DNA of 32,392 bases from Gnetum montanum (GCA_015680685.1 MNCI01030614.1:1-32392), one strand, 5' to 3'; positions 20,883 through 30,909 are shown, counted from the first letter of the stretch. Numbers and translations: made by a program. Notes: a model not told the origin generated them from the letters alone.

Positions 20883-21350
20883 GCAACATCTTCTAAAGAA
20901 GGGGGTTAACTTAGAATGGACAACCTAGTGTCAAGAAGCCTTTGACAACCTAAAGAATGAACTCTTACACCTCCCGATAGTGCATCTGCCACAAAGGGAT
21001 AAACCATTCTTTATCTACCTCGCCACCTCTAACACATCCATCATGGCACTGCTATGTCAGAAATGGAATGAGGGGTCTGAGATACTAGTGTATTATCTGA
21101 GTCATGCGCTAATAGCGCATGAGGCAAAATACAACGAAGTGAAAAGGAATTGCATGGCCTTAGTGTTCGCACTAAAAAAGTGGCAACACTACCTGTTCCA
21201 CAGTACAACCAACATCATTTGCAAGAACAACATACTCCGAGCTATCACTAGCAACCTATACGAAAGTAGCAAGATAGCTCAATGGAAGGCAATAACTACG
21301 GAGTTCTATTTACATTATGTAAGTAAATCTTCGACAAAGGGCAAGTCATA
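20883..21350 (+). pseudogene. First RNase H domain (gypsy type), block B
   Basis: Same frame as RT, with a TAG stop at 20926 (TT*CQEAFDNLK, where Gln or Glu is expected). CQEAFDNLKNELLHLPIVHL is the RT-RNase H connection. FFIYLATSNTSIMALLCQKW, HEAKYNEVKRNCMALVFALKKW and the HYLFH segment are the RNase H core. Acidic residues look lost (YLATSN for YxAxSD; CKNNILRAI for TDHxPLRxI). From family knowledge this domain degrades the RNA of the RNA-DNA hybrid. Confidence 0.85.
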
Positions 21351-21770
21351 GTGATCCAACTCACACCCTCGCTAATCGATGACCAGGCAACCATAGACCC
21401 CAAATTCCTAGACGAATGCATTAGCAATGTTAACATCATCCCATCACATTTCGAAGCCATCTTACATTTTGACGGCACCTCAACCACGCAAGGAGGTAGC
21501 TCTACTGCCATAATTATGTTCCCCTCTAGGGAAATGCATGCATCCGCTTATCGATTTGCATTCCCTTGCACCAACAACGTGGCAAAATACGAGGGGCTAC
21601 TCAGAGGCCTCTTAACTACCTAAGTGTTGTGCATACAACACCTGGCCATTCTGCGAGATTCACAACTAGTTGTGAATCAAATCACCTAGGTCTACGCCTA
21701 CAAAGCTACACACCTACAACCCTACTACGATCTTGCAAAAATCCTGCTTAAATAATTTGCAACCATAGAT
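21351..21770 (+). pseudogene. Second RNase H-like domain (Tat lineage marker), block B
   Basis: A frame change at about 21340 leads into a frame that continues unshifted to the integrase end. Motifs: ILHFDGTSTTQGGSSTAIIM, FPCTNNVAKYEGLLRGL, LRDSQLVVNQIT and NENIMEDALDTLA (the last just past 21770). These are the D-G-A/S, TNNxAEYEAL, GDSQLVVNQ and N-x3-ADAL motifs of the additional RNase H that, from family knowledge, marks Tat elements. Stops at 21621 (TAA), ~21684 (TAG) and 21750 (TAA) are consistent with CAA or CAG turned into stops. Confidence 0.8.
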
Positions 21771-23174
21771 GTGCAACACATGCCATGCAACGAGAACATC
21801 ATGGAAGATGCCTTAGACACCCTTGCGTTAAACATCCCATCACATTCCTTGGAAAACCTACGAACCTCGATTGTAGAATGTGCAGAGCCTATCACTCAGG
21901 TGGAATACTTGTCCTCTGTCAACACTGTGGATACCCCAAATTGGTATGTCAACATTAAAGCTTATTTGCAGCATGGTGAGCCCCTATGGGGATTGACATC
22001 TACCCAGAGAGATGCAATCCGTAAGTGTGCCAGGCAATATGTGCTTATGGGAAATGATGCCCTATGTCGATGCTCCTATGATGGGATATTGCTGGCATCC
22101 GTGGATGGCGAGCAAGCATAGAAAATAGTTGATAAAGTACATGAGGGACTGTGCGATGGACACATAGCACCCAAGGCTATGGCTTCCAAAATTAGACTCC
22201 TAGGGTATTATTGGCCCCACATGGAACGTGACTACCTATCGAAGGTCAAGACATGTGACACATGCTAGAGATACACAAATCTCATACATGTAGCACCCAT
22301 AGATCTGCACCCAACGTAGATCACTTGGCCCTTCTAGAAATGGGGACTAGACCTCATAGGGCCTATCACACCTACGTCCTCCATAGGGCATAACTTCATT
22401 ATCACCGCCACTGAGTATTTTACCAAGTTCGTGGAATCTATTCCCCTAAGGAAAATGACATCTCAGCAAATCTTCCATTTCATCCTAGACAACATCGTAA
22501 CCAGATTTGGGCTTCTAATGACTATTGTGACCGACAACAGGCTGCAGTTTAGCAGTATGGAAACCTGAACCTTCTGTAGTAACCTAGGCATTAAACAATC
22601 ATTTTCTTCTCCTTATTATCCATAGGTGAATAGGCAGGCAGAGGCTACAAATAATTCCATCATCAACTTGCTAAAGCAGATGCTTAACAACAGCAAGAGG
22701 TAGTGGCATGAGCAAATCCTCTATGTCCTGTGGGCCTAGCAAACGATGTGTAGAACTACAACAAGTAAGACCCCTTACAGTCTTGTTTACAAATCTAAAG
22801 CTGTATTGCCTCTTGAGTTGTAGCTACCATCACTCCTTGAAGATGTCATGAGTGAAGCCCATAACAACGAGTCACGAATCATCAACCTCGACTCAGTGGA
22901 AGAGGAGTGCGTGCAGACGCTGAGGCACATCAAGCACTACTAGAATAAGTAGTAGCAGAAGCATCGTGTACACCTGCATCAACGACTAGTGCAAAAGAGA
23001 GACCTCATCCTCAAGGCCATCTATGAGAACGTGAGAAAATTCTCAACCAACTAGGAAGGTCCTTACTTGGTTACTAAATCCTTCAGGAATGGAGCCTTCA
23101 AGTTGGCAGACATGGACTGCAACAAGTTCGCCAAACCGGTGAATCACTCGTATCTCAAGCCGTACTACGTTTGA
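21771..23174 (+). pseudogene. Integrase domain, block B (one frame, many TAG stops)
   Basis: The frame is continuous with the preceding RNase H and ends at TGA 23172. The zinc-binding region is VHEGLCDGHIAPKAMASKI...CDTC; the core has WGLDLIGP (Asp), TIVTDNRLQF (Asp) and VNRQAEATN (Glu). The end SYLKPYYV, without a chromodomain, is typical of Tat. At least 12 in-frame TAG stops (22119, 22266, 22317, 22335, 22624, 22701, 22738, 22822, 22942, 22948, 22951, 23055) and one TGA (22567) occur with no frameshift over 1.4 kb. Several replace conserved Gln: CQRY, YYPQ and LQLPSL. DNG to DNR and NGQ to NRQ are G-to-A changes. It would integrate cDNA if intact. Confidence 0.9.
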
Positions 23175-23198
23175 ATCACAACAGCAACAACGAGCATC

Positions 23199-23460
23199 AT
23201 CTGATATGATGATAAACTAGCAACAACACCGAGCAGCGTCTGCAATGATGTTAAACTAGCAGCACTGACCACCATCCGCTATGATGATAAACTAGCAACA
23301 GCACCGAGCAGCGTCTGCAATGATGTTAAACTAGCAGCATCAACAACCATCTGCTATGATGTTAAACTAGTATGTATGGTTTTCTAGGATCTTAAACTAA
23401 CACAACGGTCCACTGGGCCCTTAAACCAGCACACGTAGTCTACCAGGACCATAAATTAGA
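23199..23460 (+). repeat. TTAAACTAG array B3 after integrase (about 8 units)
   Basis: Units TATGATGATAAACTAGCA, CAATGATGTTAAACTAGCA, AGGATCTTAAACTAAC and GGGCCCTTAAACCAGC. The first four form two ~76-bp dimers (units ~23217 and ~23293) sharing CACCGAGCAGCGTCTGCAATG. The array begins within 30 bp of the integrase stop. From family knowledge, Tat elements often carry variable tandem repeats in the 3' untranslated region. Confidence 0.9.
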
Positions 23461-24429
23461 TTCACGTCACATCTCCAGCATGCACCAGCACCAGATACAC
23501 ACCAGACGAATGGGCGCGATGCCGACGTATGGGTAGATCGTCGTAGTTCATGATGCAATGGGAACATGGTTTGGGACGTATGTAGGCCACCACCCCTGGC
23601 ATCATGCTGACCCTCTGGAGATGTTGTAGGGCATTATACTGGCCCTCTGGACATACCGTCACCACGGCCCCTTACCTTGATAATACTTTCGTGACCAGTG
23701 CCTACGATTGGGGTTTCAGCAGTATTGTGGGCTAGCCACAATATTTTTATCCTTCTACCCCCTACCAATGACGTTTGGCTATGTGGTAGCTAATCCCGTA
23801 GCTAAACTAGAAATGCACACCCTTTGCAGGGATTTGAGTGCATCCACACTCTTAACAGCGCCCCTAAGGCCAACTTCGCCACACCGATGCTGCCAAAGCC
23901 ATCGCTGGCCTTCCTATCTTGGACATCATACACTAGTAATAATGTCCAAGAGCTTCACCAACATCTGCAGCCATCAAGACCTCCACCCTCACTAGTTGAG
24001 GGTACATCTCGCAACAGTAGCAAATGCCCTCGTGTCGTGAAGCAAGTGCCTCGACTAGCTTAGTCACTTTAAAGTGTAAATTCCATGACGTGCGTAACAC
24101 AACTTGTTGTATGGAAAGCTCTATAGGAAAGTCAAAACCCTTCATAGATGTAACACAACTCATCCCACGAAGGAAACACCTGTCCTACGAGAGGTTGAAG
24201 AATAGCACTAGCCAAAGATAAAAATGCAAACGAGTCCCTCATAGCACTCTAACGAGGGACTATGTTAAACATCATCTTTGCTCTCTACCTTAACCTCTAC
24301 AAAACTAATGCAACACTATCAAGTGCAGTCAAGCTCGACACTCACTAAGCGACAATGTCAGCATCTCACCTGTTGCGATGTTTCGTATTCTTTGCCGATG
24401 TCTATCGAGCCTATTCTCCATAAGTCGAC
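23461..24429 (+). other. Gene-free 3' untranslated region of block B
   Basis: No supportable gene; open frames are short and unrecognised. It lies between the array behind integrase and the polypurine tract. Only its last ~60 bp resemble the flank upstream of the first polypurine tract (before 534). Confidence 0.6.
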
Positions 24430-24438
24430 AAAGAGGGG
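24430..24438 (+). other. Polypurine tract before second plus-strand LTR
   Basis: AAAGAGGGG, followed by CCAATAAAACACCCC. It matches AAAGAGGGGCCATTGAAACACC at 534, with the LTR-start TG changed to TA (a G-to-A change). It marks the 3' end of the block B internal region. Confidence 0.75.
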
Positions 24439-24727
24439 CCAATAAAACACCCCAAAAAATTACGAGGTCATTCTTGCCTCACCAGGCATTGTAGTTCGCA
24501 CAGTGCTATGACAGTTCTTTACAAGGAGAATGCTTTGAGTTCAAGCAGACTAGTTCGACAAATTTTTTACTTTAGGTGTAAACGGGCTCTACGGATCATC
24601 CTACCTAACTACCTAAGTAGTTTTCTCAATTGACAGCCTGCTCAGAAATGATGTGCGGAGTTGGCAATAGCATTCTGGGTGCATGAAATTGTTCGACAAG
24701 TTTTCTAAGGCACAAAGTCTACTACAC

Positions 24728-25150
24728 TACGCTATGCCTCGCTATGTAGCATAGCAAGCTTCATAAGACAAATGTAGAACAAAGTGCTACGCTGCTCTAC
24801 ATCACAAGACATAGCGTAGCATGACAACAACTTCATAGCTAGTTCCCTCGCCCAATTTCAAGTCCTTCAATAATGTCCTTTTTTGTCAAGAAGCGACAGA
24901 CCATGTCTGTCGCTACACTACGCTGAGCTACATGGCGTAGCGAGGCATAGCAATCTTGCGAAAGAGATAGAAGGTAGCTCGAAAGATAGCATGGAAGCAA
25001 AGTTTGCAAACTACCAAAATGTTTGCGATTAAGGCTAGTCGCTATGCTACGCTACGCTATGTAGCGTAGCATGGCTTAACAAGCTTGCAATGCACGAGTA
25101 GCAAAACGCACGACAAGGTGCTATGCTATGCCAAGCATGCTATGCTACAA
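24728..25150. repeat. GCTACGC/GCGTAGC inverted-repeat cluster in U3
   Basis: Dispersed hairpins of related sequence. The best is 25041-25055 (GCTATGCTACGCTAC) pairing with 25061-25075 over 15 bp with one mismatch and a 5-nt loop. Others: GCTATG-tag-CATAGC at 24741-24755, and CGCTAC...GTAGCG at 24911-24942. More half-sites occur at 24788-24820 and 25120-25148. Confidence 0.85.
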
Positions 25151-25397
25151 AGCAGAACAAGGCATGCAGGTGGTTGTGTGACATCAATGTACTTCACCTA
25201 ATTGGACTGTTGGCATACGTTTCCAAATGCTGAAGGCCCAATTATGGTGTGGCAGGCTCGTAGTTATGACATAATAGGTTCACATTACAATGGTCTTAAA
25301 GGTCCAATGGTCATGCATGGCATGTGTGGCACCAAAAAGTCAACATGGGCCCATGGCACGTCGCATCCAAACCACCCCTTTCATGTGCCCTTGGCCC

Positions 25398-25405
25398 TAT
25401 AAATA
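25398..25405 (+). promoter_or_regulatory. TATA box of second plus-strand LTR
   Basis: TATAAATA in TTGGCCCTATAAATATCTC, the counterpart of 1298-1305. A CT-rich stretch downstream (25430-25490) is typical of a plant core promoter and leader. Confidence 0.7.
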
Positions 25406-26120
25406 TCTCAACGAGCAATACTCAAAGGACTTTTTTTCTTTCAGCTAGCTTTTTGACTTGACCTTTTTTTTCGGCTCTCTCTCTAGCTCTTTGAGTCTGG
25501 TTCCAATCAAAAAAATCTGATCAGTTCAAAGTTTTCTCCAAGTGTCCCACTTCTACTATGTGAATCAAGTTTCCCTCCTAGCACATTCTAGCATCTAGCA
25601 TTGTAAGCTTTCTATTTGAGACAACAAACATTAAGCATCCCCAGCTGACATTCTATCCTGTCCCCTTTCTACCACCTTGGTAGAATCCCTGCATTGTCAA
25701 TGCCTGAGGCTACACCCAAGTGCACAACCTGTCTCTGCTCCATGTGACTTGGTTACTCTCGAGATTTCTACACCTCAGCACACTGTGCAACTGACTATAT
25801 CCACCTCGACAGAGAAAACTTGTAGTTCCAGAGTGGTGCATTTTTTTAAACTATATTTTATCTTGTTTCCTGCTTATTGTTACGTTTTTCATCACTTTCC
25901 TTACTTTATTTACTTTCAAGCATTATTTTGCGATTCTGCTCTCATTTAAAAAATTTATGTTGCAAAAAGCTATATAGACACCGATTAAGTCCCTATCTGA
26001 TCGACCAAACTGTTCAGGGCACTCCGTATCTGCACACACCCAGCACAGCCCTCTAGCATGTATGGGGTCAAAACTATCACACCCGCCGACCCCTCGGTGT
26101 TTTCCAACCACCGACGTTTT

Positions 26121-26139
26121 TGGTCGCTACACTTGGAGG
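26121..26139 (+). other. Possible degenerate plus-strand primer-binding site
   Basis: TGGTCGCTACACTTGGAGG follows the presumed LTR end and resembles TGGCGCTAGAAGGAGGG of unit A (TGG, CGCTA and GGAGG shared). The equivalent place in copy 1 (about 2137-2157) is more diverged. If real, this LTR also served as a 5' LTR. Confidence 0.35.
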
Positions 26140-26335
26140 CTAGTCTAAGGCCTTCTTCACCTATGAGTATTTTATTATGGTGCTTACTTTTGTATAGTTT
26201 TAATGTTTTTAGTGTTAGTGTTACTATTCTTTCAGGTTTTATATTCATGAGTTGCTTTATTATGCTCATCTATGTGTTTGTTTTTTCTTTCTGATATAGG
26301 GACATGTTAATGATGAAGTTGGCCCAGTGGAGTAA
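26140..26335 (+). pseudogene. Remnant of the spliced gene, unit C (last exon kept)
   Basis: The final exon is recognisable: acceptor ctgatatag, then 26300-26335 encoding NDEVGPVE and a TAA stop, matching the DDVYEAGPSEA region of copy A exon 4. The middle of the gene (coiled-coil exon) is absent; only ~160 bp separate the LTR from this exon. The donor side is not resolved. Position and strand relative to LTR, array and protease are the same as in unit A. Confidence 0.45.
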
Positions 26336-26635
26336 GAGTGGATGATGTGGAGGATTTTGGGGGCTAGCCCCCTCTTGGTACTGATGTGTGAGCTAAATGT
26401 TAGTCCAACTTTAGCTACCAAATGTTTTGGGTTTTTGGTGTCTAATGGAAAAGTATGAGGATAGATGTAATGATATGGATTTAATTATGGCATAATGTGT
26501 TGGCATTCTATTGCCATGTTGACATTCAATATTATATATATATATTTCTTTTTTTATTTTTTTTTCTTATTTTCTTAGGTATATTATGAACATATGTGTG
26601 TAGCTGAATGTAAAATGAGATTCCAAAATGTAGAA

Positions 26636-26636
26636 N
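26636..26636. other. Unresolved base (N)
   Basis: A single N in AT-rich non-coding sequence, near a (TA)n run at 26533-26545 and poly-T stretches. No duplication flanks it, unlike the N at 7306. Confidence 0.95.
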
Positions 26637-26691
26637 AGTTTAGAGTCATGGTGAACTGTTGCATCTGTGTTAAAAAAAGAAAGAGGGATTA

Positions 26692-26850
26692 CTAGTTTTA
26701 GGCCATAGTGGGCAGAAAGCAATAATAGTTTTAATAAATTTAAAAGGAACCAGCCATTTCTAACTATGGCTATTTTAATGTCATTGCAGACATTCGCTGG
26801 TAGTTTAACGTCGTACCATATGGTTGGTCGTAGTTTGACATGAGGGGTGG
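26692..26850 (-). repeat. TTAAACTAG array C (about 5 degenerate units)
   Basis: The minus strand reads TATGGCCTAAAACTAG, GCAATGACATTAAAATAG, ACGACGTTAAACTACC and similar. It sits between the remnant spliced gene and the protease tail, on the gag-protease strand, as in unit A. Confidence 0.75.
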
Positions 26851-27760
26851 GGCATGTAGGTATGATCTTATACTCCCCTTCCCCTTCATTGGAGATGTCA
26901 AATGGCAACTTGAACCAAGAGACAACAGCTGGAATGGCTCCTATGCCTATGTTGTCTAGTGCTTCCTCAGTTCTAGTAGGATCATGGGTTAATGATTGAT
27001 TCGTGTCTTGATGTGCACTCATGGTATCTTGTTTAGGCTTAGAGAACTCAACCTCTGACCCTTGATCCATTCCTGAGTGCAAGGAAGTGAGTGATGTTGT
27101 CGTGTTCCTGTGTAAGATGATTTCAACACCCTCATAAGGTAGGTGGATTTCTTGATGGATTTGTGAGGATATGGATCTAAGTTGAGCTAACCAAGGTCAT
27201 CTTAGAATCAGATTGAACCCTAGCATTTCATCAACCACTACGAATTCAGACGATGTGGGGAACTGGTCCCCTGCTATGAAATCCAAGGTAACCATACCTT
27301 TTACCACGACACAGTAACCACTAAAGGATTTTAAAAAGGAAGTTGTTGTGGATCCTATTTGCTTTGTAAGACCCAGTTTTTTGATGATAGGAAAGGGTAC
27401 TACATTTGCTACTACACCATCATCCACATGCACCCTATGTATCTTAAAGTGGTTGACTTGTATCGTTATGAACATAGGAACTATAGTGACCTCTCCAGTT
27501 TTCTCATCTTTCTTAATGTCATTAGCATGAAATTCTAGGGATGTGGGCCTTGATTCTTCAGGTTGTGGGGATAATACAGCATAAATGGATGGCTCATCTA
27601 TGGAAAGGTCCTTGCTAATAGGAATTGAAGTCAACATACACACGAGAGCTTCTCGATGTACTAGTGAGGTCATTTCTAGATCGTACATGCTTAAGGAGGT
27701 GTTCTTTTTTTCAAAGCCTATGTGACTTGGATCAATGCACTCGCTAGATCCTTACCGCTT
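26840..27760 (-). pseudogene. Retropepsin-like aspartic protease region, unit C
   Basis: The main open frame is 27197-27688 (163 aa). The active site lies in HRVHVDDGVVANVVPFPI (Asp-Asp-Gly), followed by TLDFIAGDQFPTSSEFVVV and GFNLIL; the WL of the usual RPWL box is lost to decay. The tail (FKLPFDISNEGEGEYKIIP...TPHVKLRP, ~26840-26940) matches the tails of copies A and B and ends at the array. By eye it is closest to copy A. Confidence 0.8.
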
Positions 27761-30587
27761 GGAATGCTCTTGTCTATGGAGACTTGGTCCATTTGACCCA
27801 GCATTCGTATCTCTTGTGGAGGGGTTCTTTTTTTAGTAACTGGGGATGTTGAGTTTGGGACACTGAGAGTGTCGGTATCCTTCTCCCGACGACTTCTGCT
27901 AGGCTCACTGGTGGACTAAACCATAGGAATAGCATTTAGCGGTATAGGCTTCAACGGACCCAATTTGTGCTCATGACGTTCTTTTTCTAGGTGCTCTCTT
28001 GTTAGCTTGTTAGCAAGGCGTTGTCACATGAGTTGTGGGGAAACTATAGGAGGTTGCATGTTAGGGTTTTTTGGCACCTGGATCACAAAGGGAGTGGGTT
28101 GGGTTCCTGATGGTGTGGTTGCTGCTACGATGAAAGGAGGTATGTGAACGATGAATGGTTTTTGTCATGCAGGGAATGTGTGTATGACAAAAGGAATCTA
28201 GGAAGGTGTTGAGGTAGAGGTAGTTTTAGAAGGCCTAAGAGTTACAAAATATTTTTAAGGTGTGTCTTGTCCATTGTCCACATGGATAGTGTTAATTACA
28301 TATGGTGAGTCCTTCATATTGAGAGCATCTTTGTAGACCCCCATGGGTTGGTTTTGATGCTTTACTAGGTTTGCCTCATTAAATACTATTTTACCCTTGT
28401 CAACCATGTGCTTTATATCTTGTTTTAAGGTGAAGCAGTAATTAGTTCCATGCTGACACCATTGGTGATATTTGCAAAACCTGTCCAACCTAAAGCCTCT
28501 TGGAACAGGGGGCTCATCAGCTATTGCTAAAGTTGGGTTTTTAGCCAACACATAGAATCAATCGTGTTTTTGGGATGCCCTGGGGCACATTTGTTTGTGT
28601 TTGATTAACCCAGCCCATAGAGGTTGGTCTAATAATTATGAAGGCTTCATAGGCAAGGGTGTGTATTGGATAGAATCTTTTCATTCAAATGTATGAGGGT
28701 GACCCATGTTTGTGGTTTTAGTTGAGGAAGCTTTGGGTGTAGGCGTAGATGTGGTTCTTTCATGGCTAGTTGGAGTAGCGGGTTGTTTTTATTTTTGTCT
28801 TGAATTATTAGGTTGGGCTATCTCTGCCACTGCTACTACCATTATTTTGGATTTATCCTTATCCTTCCTCATATGTTGTCTCCTAAAGGCTAAGTAAGCT
28901 GGGTCATTACTTGCTTGTGCCACCTCTTCTATCTTCTTAATTTGTGTGAATGCTTCACTCAAAGTACGGACGGTCAAATAATAAATTTTTAATTTAATGA
29001 AGTCATTCATGGCAGCCTTAAGGATGGTAAGCAAGTATGTTTCAGAGATGGGCTCATGAAGTTCATTCAGGGCTGCACTCCACCTTTGGATAAATTTTTG
29101 TACTAGCTCTAACGGTGTTTGTTTAATCTAAATCAGACTATCTAGTGTGGCTTCAGGCTTTAAATTATATTTGAAATGGATAACAAACAAATGTAACAAA
29201 TCCTCTAGAGAGGATATGGAGTTACAAGGTAAAGCTCGATACTAGTCTAAGGCTTTTCCTGTCAAGGACATAGCGAATACATGTTGAATTACATGAGGCC
29301 AGGCCTAAAGCAGTAGAAATTCTAGTTGAAATGTTACCAGATGGGCGTTTGGATCTCCCTATCCATTATATTTGGTTAGTTGAGGTAATGAGATTCCCAA
29401 TGGTAAGGTTAATTGTGGAACTAAAGGGTTGATTGGGTCATCTTGGTAGAAGTCCAACATCTTGACTTCCTTAATGTTTGCAACTTTAAGGCACTTTACC
29501 TTCTCAGTTAACGAGTGCATCATTTCCTTTATGTCTTCCCACTCCTAGGTGGTAGGTAGACTGGTTGGTTGAGTAGATTGCAATTGGTAGTAGTTTGATT
29601 GTTGCATTATCTATGGAAAGGGAGACTGTTGGATTGTCGGTTGTTGTGGTGGAGCAACATTTAGAGATGAGATTGTAGAGTATGGCACATTATAGTGAGT
29701 AGGTTGGTGTTACTGAATAGTTGTTGAAACCCACTGCCCAACCACAGGTTGCAAGGTGACACCCTAAATTTTTTGAGCTGAAGTAATTAGAGGTGCTCCA
29801 TGGGTTTGTACTTGTGGTATGTAGTGGGTGAACGTGGAAGCTAGTATAACTAATGGCATCCCAATTACTTGAGGTTGAAAGATTAATCCTACATTAGTTT
29901 GAGGATGGGGTTTTGGAACTGTACTTATGGAAGAGAGGGTAACATGGTGATTGGAGGTATGATGGAGATGGACGTATCAGATTGAATGTTGGGCATGGAG
30001 AAGGTGGGAGTGGAAGTGGATATTTCCCGTTGAGAAGCCAATGCTCGAGTGTTTGTAGATGAAGGAGGAAGTATGTTTTCTTCCTAAAAAGGTTGGAATA
30101 ATGGGTTTGTATGGGCATGAGGACTAATAGTATGGTATGAATCCCCATGCTTAGATTGGGCTGTAAAGTCATCTTCCTCGTCTCCACACTGAGGCTCTAT
30201 CAAAGGTAGTTGTAAGGTTTGATTCCTTACCATGAGAAGCTAAGATATGAGTCGATGATGGGGCTCAAAAAGGGGGATTGTGTCAAATATTAAGGGAGTG
30301 AACTCATGACCTCCCTTGCAAATGAGCTCATAGTTTCATTTTTCTTCTCTCTCTATGCAGTTGATAGGCAAGTTGGCTTGAATCTTCACACAAATGAAGT
30401 TATATTTTTCTAGTGTGAGGATTGCATAAGTAGGGTCCTTGCCCTATAGCCTAAGTGACTGGAAAGTTGAACCTTGAGGGTTTATCTATTCAATGAAAGT
30501 TATGGGTTCTATCATAGTCACAGGGTTTGAGGCGGTCCCAAAGTCAAAGATCTGTAGTGCTGCTGTGTTGATTTGGGAAGATTTCAT
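27761..30587 (-). pseudogene. Gag polyprotein, unit C
   Basis: A start at ATG 30587 (MKSSQINTAALQIFDFG) is proposed because it aligns with the starts of A and B. SLRL...YNFICVKIQANLP follows. After a decayed Pro/Gln-rich part with frameshifts, one frame runs from 29460 to 28255. It contains MLDFYQDDPINPLVPQLTLP, LTKYNG*GDPNAHLVTF, RALPCNSISSLEDLLHLFV, KFIQRWSAALNELHEPI, a Lys-rich part, and the zinc-knuckle-like RFCKYHQWCQHGTNYCFTLK. Stops in it include TAG in LLL*AWPH, where copy A has CAG, and TAG at 29242-29244, where copy A has the same stop and copy B has Trp. The linker toward protease keeps a few P-[YF]-[VI]-[VI] repeats. Confidence 0.75.
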
Positions 30588-30591
30588 AGTG

Positions 30592-30675
30592 GCATGAGTA
30601 AGCTAGCTAAACAAGCTAAGCATGAGTGAGCTAGCTTGACAAGCTAAGCGTGAGTGAGCTAGCTTGACAAACTGG
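30592..30675 (-). repeat. Three 28-bp tandem units at the gag start, unit C
   Basis: Units begin at 30592, 30620 and 30648: GCATGAGTGAGCTAGCTTG followed by ACAAGCTAA, with small changes. Each contains the palindrome AGCTAGCT or GAGCTAGCTT. They lie just upstream of the proposed gag ATG in the leader. Confidence 0.9.
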
Positions 30676-30909
30676 GTGTGTGCCAAGTAAGATGTAGTGG
30701 TGTACACTATTTGGCCTTTAATGATGCAGTTGCATAGTTTGAAGTATCGATCGTAATGTAAGAGTTTTGCAGGGTTGCATACCTAATTAATTTAGCATGA
30801 GCAGACTAGGATGAGCTTGACCAAGCTCAACTTGAGATTGGTACCTAGTCTACACAGCATTTTGAAGGTAGCATGATCAATGTTTTGAGGAGATAGTAAA
30901 CAAGTCGGG

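Larger units (their letters stand above)
24443..26120 (+). mobile_element. Plus-strand LTR, copy 2
   Basis: It starts at TAAAACACCCC after the purine tract, has a TATA box at 25398-25405, and carries U5 core AAGTCCCTATCTGATC at 25985 and a terminal TCGGT...ACCGA hairpin near 26095-26115. It is the 3' LTR of the pol-bearing block B and also the left edge of unit C, a dual role that is itself unusual. The U3 is full of TACGC/GCGTA palindromes and does not align by eye with the U3 of copy 1, while U5 and the first ~40 bp do. The TATA is about 200 bp further from the LTR start than in copy 1. Confidence 0.65.

Noticed and set aside
21771-23174. TAG read as Gln by code change or repaired by U-to-C editing
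   Set aside because: No support beyond the stop pattern. Such editing is known in organelles of some land plants, while this is a nuclear-type retroelement; C-to-T decay explains the pattern more simply.
547-26120. A single intact giant element of about 25 kb
   Set aside because: The U3 regions of the two plus LTRs do not align by eye, and gag-protease occurs twice inside in opposite orientation. A composite or tandem mosaic fits at least as well, so I do not annotate it as one element.
26058-26294. Plus-strand open frame, resembling translated sequence near 2100
   Set aside because: The match falls in the LTR U5 end and its hairpin. I first read it as an N-terminal exon (EHPSVFPAADVFRRY in unit A), but related LTR sequence explains it better.
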